A stretch of 64,000 bases of DNA from Dactylosporangium vinaceum (GTDB taxonomy: Bacteria > Actinomycetota > Actinomycetes > Mycobacteriales > Micromonosporaceae): contig NZ_CP061913.1 in the NCBI RefSeq assembly GCF_019904175.1, forward strand, positions 6,200,001 to 6,264,000. Direction: 5' to 3'. The notes under the pieces are model-generated. The model made no database searches. It worked only from the letters and a program-made list of their open reading frames with translations, and had not been told where the DNA came from. The translations under genes and the position numbers were made by a program. This document shows, one piece after another, positions 16,173 through 24,491 of this stretch; position 1 is the stretch's first letter, and each line of letters opens with the position of its first letter.

Positions 16173-19100
16173 GTGAGCGCCAATCCCGTGACCGTCGACG
16201 TGCTGGGGCCGCTGCGGGTGCGGGTCGCCGGGGCGGTGGCCGACATCGGCGGGCCCCGGCAGCGGGCGGTCCTGGCCCGGCTCGTCGCCGCGGGCGGGCA
16301 CGTGGTGCCCACGGACCGCTTCATCGACGACCTGTGGCAGGGTGAGCCGCCGCCGAAGGCCCTGGCCGCCCTGCAGGTGTACGTGTCGAACCTGCGCCGC
16401 GTCCTCGAGCCCGGCCGCGCCCCGCGCACGCCGGCGACGGTGGTGGTGTCGGCGGCGCCCGGGTACGCGCTGCGGCTGCCCGACGAGCAGGTCGACGCCT
16501 GGCGCTTCGAGGCGCTGCTGCGCGAGGGCAGCGAGCTGGCCGAGGCCGACCCGCGGGCCGCGGACCGGCTGCTGCGGGCGGCCCTCGACGCGTGGGCCGG
16601 GCCCGCGTACGCCGAGTTCGCCGACGAGGGCTGGGCCGGGCCCGAGGCGACCCGCCTCGAGGAGCTGCGCCTGGCCGGGGTCGAGGCGGCCGGCCGGGTC
16701 GCGCTGCGGCTGGGCCGGGCCGCGCTCGTCGTCCCCGAGCTGGACCGCCACGTCCAGGAGCACCCGCTGCGCGAGGCGGCCGTGCACGTCCTGGCCACCG
16801 CCCTCTACCGGGCCGGGCGGCAGGCCGACGCGCTCGCCGTGCTGCGCCAGGCCCGCGACCGCCTCGCCGACGAGCTCGGCGTCGATCCGGGGCCGGCGCT
16901 GCGGGCGCTTGAGGCCGACGTCCTGGCCCAGGCCGACCATCTGGCCGCGGACGCCGCACCGGCACCGGCGGCGACACCCGCACCCGCGCCCGCGCGGCGG
17001 CCGGGCGCGCCGGCGGACCCGGCGCGGGCGGAGGCGATCGGCCGGGACGAGGAGCTCGCCGCGCTCATGTCGGCCGCGCTCGCGGTACAGGCTGAGGGTC
17101 TTCGGATCGTGTGGCTCGGTGGTGAGGCCGGCGCGGGCAAGTCGACGCTGGCGCGGGCGTTCGCGGCGGCGCTGGCCGACCGGGGCTGGCCGGTCGCGTG
17201 GGGGCGCTGCCCGGAGGTCGACGGCGCGCCGCCCGCGTGGGCGTGGGCCGAGGTGCTCGCCGGTGACGCGGCGGCCGCCGACGGGCCCGGCCTCGACCAG
17301 TTCCAGCTGGCCCGGGCGGTGAGCGAGCGGCTCGGTGCGGGCGGGTCGCTGCTCGTCGTGCTCGACGACGTCCACCGGGCCGACGGTGAGACGCTGCAGA
17401 TCCTGCGCCACGTGGCGGTGGCGCTCGCGGCCCGCGCCGTGCTCGTCGTGGCGACGTTCCGCACCGGGGAGGACCAGCCGCAGCTGCAGGCGGCCCGGGC
17501 CGCCCTCGCGGGCCCGCGCTCCAGCGAGCTGCTGCTCGGCGGGCTCCGCGCGGACGCGGCGGCGCGGGTCCTGGCCCGGCACCTCGGGGCGCCCGTCGAC
17601 GACGCGGTCGCGGCTGTCGTGCACGAGCGGACCGGCGGCAACCCGCTGTTCCTGGCCGAGACGGCCCGGCTGATCTCGGCCGAGGGGGCCGGCAACGCGG
17701 TGCGGGCCATCCCCGCCGGAATCGGGCACGTCCTGCGGCGGCGCCTGGCCCGGCTGCCCGCGCCCGCGCAGACGGTGCTGCGGCACGCGTCGATCCTCGG
17801 CCGCGACGTCGACATCGACGTGCTCGCGTCGGCGTTCACGGAGGGCGAGGACGCGGTGCTCGACGGGCTCGAGGCCGGGGTCCTGGCCGGGCTGCTGGAG
17901 GAGCCGGCGCCCGGGCGCGTGCGGTTCGGGCACGCGCTGCTGCGCGACGTGCTCTACGACGACATGCCGCAGCTGCGCCGCCGGCGGCTGCACGAGCGGG
18001 TCCTCGCCGTGCTGGAGCGGACCAGCCCGCACGACGTCGCCGCGCTCGGCCACCACGCCCTCGCCGCGGCGACCCCGGCCACGGCGCGGCGGGCGGCCGG
18101 GCACGCGTCCGCGGCGGCCCGGCAGGCGGCGGCGGCCTTCGCGCACCGGGAGGCCGCGCAGCTGTACGCGGCGGCCCTCGACGCCCTCGCGCTGCACCGC
18201 CCGGCCGCCGGCGAGCCCGCCGACGCGGACGGGCTCCGGCTCGACCTGCTGTGCGGGCTGGCGTCGGCCCGCGCGAACTCCGGCGACATGCTCGGCGCGC
18301 GCACCGCCCGGTGGGACGCCGTGCAGGCCGCGCCCGGCGGCGACACCATCGGGCGGGCCCGGGCCCTGGCCTCGTTCGACGCGCCGGTGGCCTGGTCGAT
18401 CCGGGTCGCCCGCGGTATCGACAGGCCCCTCGTCGAGCTCCTGGAGCGGACCCTGGCCCGACCCGCGCTGCCGCCGCTGCTGCGGGCCCGCCTGCTCGTC
18501 GCGCTCGTCTACGAGCTGGAGGGCGACGAGCTCGCCCGCTGCGACGAGGCGAGCGCGGAGGCGCTGCGCATCGCCCGCGCCGAGGGCGACGCCCCGGTGC
18601 TGTGCCAGGCCCTCAACGCGCGGTACTTCGCCGTGCTCAACCCGCAGCGCCGGCACACCCTGGCCGCGGTCGGCGCGGAGCTGCTCGAGGTCGCGCAGCG
18701 GGCCGGGCTGCTGGGCTTCCAGGCGCAGGCGCACCACGTGCTGTATCAGGCCGCGCTCGAGCGCAGCGACCTCGCCCTCGCCCAGCAGCACCTGGACCGG
18801 GCCCTGGAGCGCTCCACCGCCGGGCAGCTCGGGGTGACGCTGTCCGTGATGGCGATCCTCGGCGCGATCCGGGCCCTGTTCGCCGGCGACCACGCCACGG
18901 CGGAGCGCATCTACACCGAGCTGGGGCAGCGCATCGAGGCGGCCGGGCAGCCCAACGCCGCCCTCGTCAGCCTGATCGGCGTGTTCTTCGTCCGGCTCAC
19001 GCAGGGCCGCGGGCACACGCTGCTGGCGATGCTGGAGCCGCTGCGCACGCTGCCCACCGCCGAGGCCGAGGCCGGTGAGCTCATCGCCCGCGCCCTCGTC

Positions 19101-19451
19101 GACGCGGGCCGCCTCGACGAGGCCCGCGCGGCCTGGCGGCCGGACCGGCCGGTCCGCGAGGACTACTACTGGCTGGCGATGACGGGCCTGCGCGGTGAGA
19201 ACGCGGCCGCGCTCGGTGACCCGGTGGTGGCCGCGCGGTGTTACGAGCAGTTGCTGCCGTGGGCCGGGCAGTTCGTCGGCCTGGCCAGCGGGACGGCGCC
19301 CGGGCCGCCGGTCGACCTGGTCCTCGGCCGGCTCGCCACCGTGCTCGGCCGGCCCGCCGACGCCCACTTGCGGGCGGCCGCCGACCTCGCCGCCCGGACC
19401 GGCGCCACGCCCTGGATGCAGCCGCGGCCCGGCGCCACGCCCGCAATGTAG
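16173..19451 (+). CDS. BTAD/winged-helix ATPase regulator (AfsR/SARP-like, very large)
   Basis: 1092 residues from the GTG at 16173; an in-frame ATG at 16122 is an alternative, and neither has an ideal ribosome-binding site. Order: OmpR-type winged helix (1-95, VDVLGPLRVRVAG, then LQVYVSNLRRVLEP), bacterial transcriptional activation domain (about 100-250), AAA ATPase (Walker A GGEAGAGKS about 318-326; LLVVLDDVHRAD), then a long helical TPR-like half. This is the layout of large SARP-type activators, so ATP-dependent activation of a nearby or secondary-metabolism gene is likely. The last codons lie inside a 30-bp tandem repeat whose later units carry the stop. Confidence 0.9.
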   Translation: MSANPVTVDVLGPLRVRVAGAVADIGGPRQRAVLARLVAAGGHVVPTDRFIDDLWQGEPPPKALAALQVYVSNLRRVLEPGRAPRTPATVVVSAAPGYALRLPDEQVDAWRFEALLREGSELAEADPRAADRLLRAALDAWAGPAYAEFADEGWAGPEATRLEELRLAGVEAAGRVALRLGRAALVVPELDRHVQEHPLREAAVHVLATALYRAGRQADALAVLRQARDRLADELGVDPGPALRALEADVLAQADHLAADAAPAPAATPAPAPARRPGAPADPARAEAIGRDEELAALMSAALAVQAEGLRIVWLGGEAGAGKSTLARAFAAALADRGWPVAWGRCPEVDGAPPAWAWAEVLAGDAAAADGPGLDQFQLARAVSERLGAGGSLLVVLDDVHRADGETLQILRHVAVALAARAVLVVATFRTGEDQPQLQAARAALAGPRSSELLLGGLRADAAARVLARHLGAPVDDAVAAVVHERTGGNPLFLAETARLISAEGAGNAVRAIPAGIGHVLRRRLARLPAPAQTVLRHASILGRDVDIDVLASAFTEGEDAVLDGLEAGVLAGLLEEPAPGRVRFGHALLRDVLYDDMPQLRRRRLHERVLAVLERTSPHDVAALGHHALAAATPATARRAAGHASAAARQAAAAFAHREAAQLYAAALDALALHRPAAGEPADADGLRLDLLCGLASARANSGDMLGARTARWDAVQAAPGGDTIGRARALASFDAPVAWSIRVARGIDRPLVELLERTLARPALPPLLRARLLVALVYELEGDELARCDEASAEALRIARAEGDAPVLCQALNARYFAVLNPQRRHTLAAVGAELLEVAQRAGLLGFQAQAHHVLYQAALERSDLALAQQHLDRALERSTAGQLGVTLSVMAILGAIRALFAGDHATAERIYTELGQRIEAAGQPNAALVSLIGVFFVRLTQGRGHTLLAMLEPLRTLPTAEAEAGELIARALVDAGRLDEARAAWRPDRPVREDYYWLAMTGLRGENAAALGDPVVAARCYEQLLPWAGQFVGLASGTAPGPPVDLVLGRLATVLGRPADAHLRAAADLAARTGATPWMQPRPGATPAM

Positions 19452-19500
19452 CCGCGGCCCCTGGCCACGCCCGCAATGTAGCCGCGGCCCGGCGCCTCAG
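19401..19500. repeat. 30-bp tandem repeat carrying the stop codon
   Basis: Three units, 19401-19430, 19431-19460 and 19461-19490, plus a partial one. Thirty bases equal ten codons, so the frame is kept. Unit 1 has GATGCAGCCGCGG where units 2 and 3 have AATGTAGCCGCGG, so a C-to-T change creates the TAG that ends the regulator. The array reaches the stop codon of the convergent haemerythrin gene at 19497. Confidence 0.85.
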
Positions 19501-20144
19501 CCGAAGATGAGCCGCTCACGGCGCAGGAAGCCGGGGCGGACGGCGGCGAGCATCAGGCGCAGCACCGGGCCGGCCAGCCGGTACAGCTCCTCCAGCTCGG
19601 CCGCTGTCGCGTAGCGCTCGATGCGGGGCAGCTCGAAGCCCAGCTTCCCGCCCTTGCGCACCGCGGTCTCGACCTGCTGCCATTGGGCGCCGGAGACGTA
19701 GCGGCGGATCACCGGGAACACCGTGCGCTCCTCGTCCTCGATGTGCTCGGCCAGCAGGTCCCGCAGCGTGGCCAGGGAGTCGGCGAGCCGGGCGGCGGCA
19801 GCCCGGTCGGCCGGGGCCGCGGCGAGGGCGGCGGCCTGCGCGCGGATGCGCTCGAGGAGCGGGTCGAGCTGGGCGTGGTCGTCGGTGAGCTCGGCCAGGT
19901 CGACCTCGGCGCCGGCGGTGGCGTTGAGGATCGGCCACAGCACGTCGTCCTCGGCCCGGTGATGGTGGTGGATGCCGTCGCAGAGCGTGGCCAGGTAGCG
20001 GTGGACGGCCTTCGCCCGGGCCGGCGTGGCCGGGACGCGGCCGTCGGCGATGTCCCGGGTGACCTGGGCGAAGCGGCGGGCGTCGCCGACCATCGAGCGG
20101 TGGTTGACGGTGATGCCGACGAGGTTCGGTGCGGAGTTCGTCAT
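19497..20144 (-). CDS. Haemerythrin-like (HHE) domain protein
   Basis: 215 residues, soluble. The four-helix HHE pattern is complete: NHRSM, HHHHRAEDDVLWP, DDHAQLDPLL and HIEDEERTVFP supply the His and acidic ligands of a di-iron site. Actinobacterial relatives bind O2 or sense peroxide, nitric oxide or iron. The C-terminal 60 residues (ERYATAAELEELYRLAGPVLRLML) form an extra helical extension. It is convergent with the BTAD regulator. Confidence 0.88.
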   Translation of the reverse strand: MTNSAPNLVGITVNHRSMVGDARRFAQVTRDIADGRVPATPARAKAVHRYLATLCDGIHHHHRAEDDVLWPILNATAGAEVDLAELTDDHAQLDPLLERIRAQAAALAAAPADRAAAARLADSLATLRDLLAEHIEDEERTVFPVIRRYVSGAQWQQVETAVRKGGKLGFELPRIERYATAAELEELYRLAGPVLRLMLAAVRPGFLRRERLIFG

Positions 20145-20287
20145 GGGTACAGCTGACGGCGGCCCGGTTGGCGGGCACTTAACACCGGCTTGGCGGCACC
20201 GGCACCGGCCGCGGCCGCCACGCCGATCATGCGGCCACGGACGGGTCCATGATTCCCGGCGCCCCGCCGATTCGTTACCGTGGATAC

Positions 20288-21478
20288 GTGACGACGCCGT
20301 TGCAGTTCACTCAGGCATTCTGGAACAACCCCCATCCCGTGTACGCGCAGCTGCGGGAGGAGTCCCCCGTGCGCCCGGTGACCCTGCCGAACGGCATGGA
20401 GATCTGGCTCGTCACGCGGTATGCGGACTGCCGGGCGGCGCTCGCCGATCCGCGCCTGTCGAAGCGCCAGGGCGCCGGGGACAACGCCCGGTCGCTGGCG
20501 CAGCCGGTGCGCTCCCCGCTGACCCGCCACCTCCTCGCCAACGACCCGCCGGACCACACCCGGCTGCGGCGGCTCGTGTCCCGGGAGTTCACCGCCCGGC
20601 GGGTCGAGGCGCTGCGGCCGCGCGTCGGCGAGCTCAGCGCGGCCCTGATCGCGTCGCTGCGGGAGCGGGGCGCCTCGGCGGAGCTCGTCGAGGACTACGC
20701 GGTGCACCTGCCGATCCAGGTCATCTGTGAGCTGCTCGGCGTGCCGATCGAGGACCAGGCCGACTTCCGGCGGTGGACGTCGGTGATGGTGTCGGCGTCG
20801 GCGTCGGCCGGTGGCGCGGGCGTGCCGGAGGCGGCCGCCGCGTTCGTCGGCTACCTGCTCGGGCTCATCGGGCGCAAGCGCGCGGCGCCCGCCGGCGACC
20901 TGCTCAGTGCGCTCATCGCGACCCGGGACGAGGGCGACCGCCTCGACGAGGACGAGCTCACGTCGATGGCGTTCCTGCTGCTGCTGGCCGGGCACGAGAC
21001 GACGGTGAACCTGATCGGCAGCGGGATGTACACGCTGCTGACCCGCCCCGACGTGCGGCGGTCGCTGGAGGCGGACCCGGCGCTGGTCCCGGCCGCGGTC
21101 GAGGAGTTCCTGCGCCTGGAGTCGCCGGTGGAGACGGCGACCTCGCGCACGGCGACGGAGCCGGTCACGTACGGCGGCGTCACGATCCCGGCCGGGGCCA
21201 TGGTGGCCATCTCACTGCTGGCGGCCGACCGCGACCCGGAGCGGTTCCCGGAGCCCGACGCGTTCGACCTCGGCCGGCCCGACAACCAGCACCTGGCGTT
21301 CGGGTACGGCATCCACTACTGCCTCGGCGCGCCGCTGGCCCGGCTGGAGGCGCAGATCGCGTTCACCGACCTCCTGGCCGCCTTCCCCGGGATGGCGCTG
21401 GCCGTGCCCGCGGACCGGGTCGACTGGCGGCCGGGGACGCTGATCCGCGGGCCGGTGGCGCTGCCCGTCACGCTCTGA
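20288..21478 (+). CDS. Cytochrome P450
   Basis: 396 residues from the GTG at 20288 (an ATG at 20249 is possible; TACCGT 6 bp before the GTG would fit a leaderless -10). All P450 landmarks are present: I-helix AGHETT (about 234-239) for O2 activation, the K-helix ExxR in EEFLRLESP, and the haem loop FGYGIHYCLGAPLAR with the axial Cys at about 345. It is soluble and of actinobacterial class I type, needing a ferredoxin and reductase that are not encoded nearby. The substrate is unknown. Confidence 0.93.
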   Translation: MTTPLQFTQAFWNNPHPVYAQLREESPVRPVTLPNGMEIWLVTRYADCRAALADPRLSKRQGAGDNARSLAQPVRSPLTRHLLANDPPDHTRLRRLVSREFTARRVEALRPRVGELSAALIASLRERGASAELVEDYAVHLPIQVICELLGVPIEDQADFRRWTSVMVSASASAGGAGVPEAAAAFVGYLLGLIGRKRAAPAGDLLSALIATRDEGDRLDEDELTSMAFLLLLAGHETTVNLIGSGMYTLLTRPDVRRSLEADPALVPAAVEEFLRLESPVETATSRTATEPVTYGGVTIPAGAMVAISLLAADRDPERFPEPDAFDLGRPDNQHLAFGYGIHYCLGAPLARLEAQIAFTDLLAAFPGMALAVPADRVDWRPGTLIRGPVALPVTL

Positions 21479-21537
21479 ACCGGCGCGGGCGCCCGGCACC
21501 CGGCCGGGCGTCCGGCGCTCAGTCGGGCAGGTGGCGC

Positions 21538-22134
21538 TCAGTCGGGCATGTGGCCGCCGGCGCCCAGGAAGAACGCGGCGATGCCGAGGACGGCGACGAC
21601 CAGGGCGGCCAGCTTCGTGAACCGGCCCGTCGGGTCGGCGACCGTGACGTTGAACCAGCCGCGCGGGTCCTTGCGGACCCGGATCGTCTCGCCGACCTTG
21701 GGCTCGGTGCTCATGAACCGCAGGCGGCCGAGGTTCTCGCCGGTGTCGCGCTCGGCGACCTGGTAGGCCGGGAAGCGGTGCTCCGACACCTTGCTGACCG
21801 CGCGCACGACCTGGGTCACGCGGGCGTCGGTCGGCACGCCCTCCCTGGACATGTACACCGGCAGGACCAGCAGCGCGCCGAGGACCGAGGCGAAGCTGAG
21901 CACCAGCAGCATCACGACCCGGTTGCCGGCCGCGTGCTCGGGGGCGCCGAGGCGGTACAGCAGGTAGCCGGGCACGGCCGCGAACAGCGACAGTGCCAGG
22001 CCGGCGGCGAGCCAGGTGAAGCTCGGGCCGCCGGCCAGGATGCCGGTGACGATGACGAAGGCCGTCGTCACGACGAGGGCGACGAGCGAACGCCAGACAC
22101 CCTTGAACAGTGCGCGCCACGGATAGTGCCTCAC
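21538..22134 (-). CDS. Four-helix membrane protein of unknown function
   Basis: 198 residues from a GTG. Three hydrophobic helices in the first 100 residues (SLVALVVTTAFVIVTGIL, WLAAGLALSLFAAVPGYLL, VVMLLVLSFASVLGALLVL), a soluble loop of about 80 residues with an RFMSTEPKVGETIRVRKDPRG segment, and a final helix at about 170-190. Family not recognised. It lies downstream of the small TPR gene and the lipase gene on the same strand and may share their transcript. Confidence 0.7.
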   Translation of the reverse strand: MRHYPWRALFKGVWRSLVALVVTTAFVIVTGILAGGPSFTWLAAGLALSLFAAVPGYLLYRLGAPEHAAGNRVVMLLVLSFASVLGALLVLPVYMSREGVPTDARVTQVVRAVSKVSEHRFPAYQVAERDTGENLGRLRFMSTEPKVGETIRVRKDPRGWFNVTVADPTGRFTKLAALVVAVLGIAAFFLGAGGHMPD

Positions 22135-22203
22135 GAGTGGCCACCGTAGGCGATCACCGCGCCGGGCGCTGCCCCCGGGTCGGCCTCAATGTCCCGGCCC
22201 AGC

Positions 22204-22566
22204 TCAGATGGTGCCCGCGACCCGCTCGGCGGCGGTCGTGTACTCCGGGACCGTCGACATCGCGGCGGCCAGCCGCAGGTACGGCAGGGCCTCGCGGGGC
22301 CGGCTCTGCCGCTCCAGGGTCCGGCCCAGCAGGTGGCACGCGTAGTGGTCGCTCGGGTCGCGCTCGACCAGGGCGCGCAGGTGCGTCTCGGCCCGGTTGA
22401 GCTGGGCCGAGGCGAAGTAGGCGCGGGCCAGCCACAGCCGCACCTCGGCGTTGCTCGGCTCCTCGTCGAGCACGGCGGCGAGGATCTTGGCGGCCTCGAT
22501 CGGGTCTCCGGCGTCGAGGTAGAGGACTCCCCTGCGGTACTCGGCGATGACGTCGTTCATTCCCAT
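22204..22566 (-). CDS. Small tetratricopeptide-repeat protein
   Basis: 120 residues, almost all TPR: GVLYLDAGDPIEAAKILAAVL, then EVRLWLARAYFASAQLNRAE and HYACHLLGRTLERQSRPREAL. Two ATGs, at 22566 and 22560, could start it. Small TPR proteins act as protein-protein adaptors. Same strand as the lipase gene, 36 bp downstream of it. Confidence 0.8.
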   Translation of the reverse strand: MGMNDVIAEYRRGVLYLDAGDPIEAAKILAAVLDEEPSNAEVRLWLARAYFASAQLNRAETHLRALVERDPSDHYACHLLGRTLERQSRPREALPYLRLAAAMSTVPEYTTAAERVAGTI

Positions 22567-22602
22567 GGGATGTCCTAACGTTTACGCGGTACGGAAAAGT
22601 CC

Positions 22603-23433
22603 CTAGTGCTGCCGCAGCCACCCGATCAGGTCGTCGAGCACCTGCTCCTGCTCGGGCTCGTTGTAGACCTCGTGGTGCAGCCCGTCGTACACGTGCAGCG
22701 TCAGGTCCTGCGAGCCCGCCCGCTCGGCGATCAGGCGGCTGGACTCGGCGGCGACCAGGCCGTCCTCGGACCCGTGCAGGACCAGGGTGGGCAGCCGCAG
22801 CTCGGGCAGGCGGCGCTGGAAGACCGCCATCTGGGTGAGCATCGCCCCGCCCAGGCCGGCCGGGATCTTGCCGTGGTGGACGAGCGGGTCGGCGTCGTAC
22901 TTCGCGACCACCGCCGGGTCCTTCGAGATCAGCACGGACGGCAGTGACTGCACGGGCGCGCCGGGCGCGATCCGGCCGAGGACCTTCGCGACGGCGATGG
23001 CGGGCTTCGGGATCCCCGTGCCGGGCACGACCGGCGTCCCCGACAGCACGAGCCCGCGCAGCCCGGCCTGGTTGTCGAGCGCATACGCGAGGGCGATCAT
23101 GGCGCCCATGCTGTGCCCGATCAGGAACGGCGCCGGCCCCGGATGCCGCCGCCGCACCTCGTCGAAGAGCAACTGCAGGTCCCGGGTGTACTCCGAGATG
23201 CTCCGCGCGAGCAGCCGCTTGCCCTCGGACCGGCCGTGGCCGCGATGATCCGGGGCGTACACCGCCAGCCCGACGGCGCCCAGCCGCTGCACCACGTGGT
23301 CATAGCGCCGGGCGTGCTCGCCCATGCCGTGGGACAGCACCACGACGCCCGTCGGGCCGTCCTCGGGCGTCCATACGTCGTAGACGATCCGCACGCCGCC
23401 ACCGCCGGTGAGGCTCCGCTCCTCGCGCTGCAT
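22603..23433 (-). CDS. Alpha/beta hydrolase, monoacylglycerol lipase type
   Basis: 276 residues. The triad is visible: Ser in GHSMGAMIAL, Asp in HGSEDGLV and His in GLHHEVYNE. The oxyanion-hole motif SHGMGEHARRY and YAPDHRGHGRS are typical of monoacylglycerol lipases, which release fatty acid and glycerol. No signal peptide, so probably cytosolic or loosely membrane-associated. The ATG at 23433 begins the conserved part. First gene of a likely three-gene run (lipase, TPR protein, membrane protein). Confidence 0.88.
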   Translation of the reverse strand: MQREERSLTGGGGVRIVYDVWTPEDGPTGVVVLSHGMGEHARRYDHVVQRLGAVGLAVYAPDHRGHGRSEGKRLLARSISEYTRDLQLLFDEVRRRHPGPAPFLIGHSMGAMIALAYALDNQAGLRGLVLSGTPVVPGTGIPKPAIAVAKVLGRIAPGAPVQSLPSVLISKDPAVVAKYDADPLVHHGKIPAGLGGAMLTQMAVFQRRLPELRLPTLVLHGSEDGLVAAESSRLIAERAGSQDLTLHVYDGLHHEVYNEPEQEQVLDDLIGWLRQH

Positions 23434-24054
23434 GGCAGCATGGTCCGCCGCCCGCCCCGCCTCCGCAAGCACACCGGCCGTTTCCGGGCCACGAACCGGC
23501 CCCGGCCCGCCCGCCCCCGCCCCGCTCACTCCGGCGCGCCGCGACCTACCCGCGCGGCGCGACCTGCCCCACGCAGCTTGACTTGCCCCGTGCGCGGCCC
23601 GACTTGCCCCGCGTGATGCGCGACCTGCGCGACTTGTCCCGCGCGGCGCGACTTGCCCGGGTGCGGCGCGACCTCCCCCGCGTGATGCGCGACCTCCCCC
23701 GAGCGGCGCGACCGGCCCCGCCCAGCCCGACTCTCCCCGCGTGATGCGCGACCTGCGCCGTGCGGCCCGACTTGCCCCGCGTGCGGCCCGACTTGCCCCG
23801 CGTGCGGCGCGACTTGCCCCGCGTGCGGCGCGACTTGCCCCGCGTGCGGCGCGACTTGCCCCGCGTGACTTGCCCCGCGTGCGGCGCGATCTGTACCCGC
23901 TGCTGCGGCCGGTCGCCGCCGGCCGCGCGGCGGGGTCGGCCCGGGCGTGCCGGGCCGCCGTCCCGCAGCACCCGGGCCGCCGCGCCGGACGGGGCGGCGG
24001 CGGGTGGGGCGGGAGCGGTGCTGCGGGCGGGCGGTGCTGAAGGTGGTCGGCGGG
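23434..24054. repeat. Gene-free stretch with a 21-bp tandem array
   Basis: Five near-identical 21-bp units (GACTTGCCCCGCGT plus GCGGCSC) run from 23762 to 23866, followed by a shortened unit and a decayed one. Degenerate copies extend back to about 23545. As 21 is divisible by 3, frames stay open and suggest an HAGQVAP repeat protein, but there is no ribosome-binding site or start, so I treat it as non-coding. Confidence 0.75.
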
Positions 24055-24441
24055 TTACGCTGCGCGTTCGGCGGCGGAGCGTTCGATGCAGAACTCGTTG
24101 CCCTCAGGATCGGCGACGACAACCCAGCCGGTACCGTCTGGACGTCGGAAATCGTCGACTTGAGAGGCGCCCAGGGCAAGAACGCGTTCCACCTCCTCGT
24201 CGCGGGTCGCGTCAAGCGGCTGCACGTCGAAGTGCACGCGGTTCTTGACGCTCTTGGGCTCGGGGACGCGGATGAACAGCAGGCCGGCAGAGCCGTCCGG
24301 GGCGAGGATGAGCGCCTGATCATGCGTGGGCAGATTGGGGTCGTTGGGTGCCTCCTGGTAGCCGGTCACCGCGCTCCAGAAGAGGGACAAGCGGTACGGA
24401 TCGGCGCAGTCGATCGTGATGTGCCTGATGCGGACAGTCAT
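24055..24441 (-). CDS. VOC/glyoxalase-superfamily protein
   Basis: 128 residues, one vicinal-oxygen-chelate domain: MTVRIRHITIDCADPYRLSLFWSAV starts the first beta-alpha-beta module, and VHFDVQPLDATRDEEVERVLALGA followed by VVVADPEGNEFCIE is the second. Members include glyoxalases, dioxygenases and antibiotic-binding proteins; the activity here cannot be told. The ATG at 24441 is 50 bp from the start of the divergent 805-residue gene, so they share a promoter region. Confidence 0.85.
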   Translation of the reverse strand: MTVRIRHITIDCADPYRLSLFWSAVTGYQEAPNDPNLPTHDQALILAPDGSAGLLFIRVPEPKSVKNRVHFDVQPLDATRDEEVERVLALGASQVDDFRRPDGTGWVVVADPEGNEFCIERSAAERAA

Positions 24442-24452
24442 TGCGTCAAGGT

Positions 24453-24458
24453 ATATGT
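24453..24458 (+). promoter_or_regulatory. Candidate -10 box upstream of the 24492 gene
   Basis: TATATG, unusually AT-rich here, lies about 34 bp before the TTG start and in the 50-bp gap between divergent genes. Confidence 0.3.
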
Positions 24459-24491
24459 GACAACGGTGTTGCCGCCGAGAGGAGCCGAAGG

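Noticed and set aside
15435..19367. Very long open frame (about 1310 codons) on the minus strand
   Set aside because: It is antisense to the PRPP synthetase and BTAD regulator, has no domain motifs, and arises from high GC3 in the real genes.
23762..23880. CRISPR array
   Set aside because: Units are directly tandem without spacers, and no cas genes are present.
23526..23971. HAGQVAP-type repeat protein on the minus strand
   Set aside because: The frame is kept open by a 21-bp repeat; there is no ribosome-binding site, and units decay without selection for the frame.
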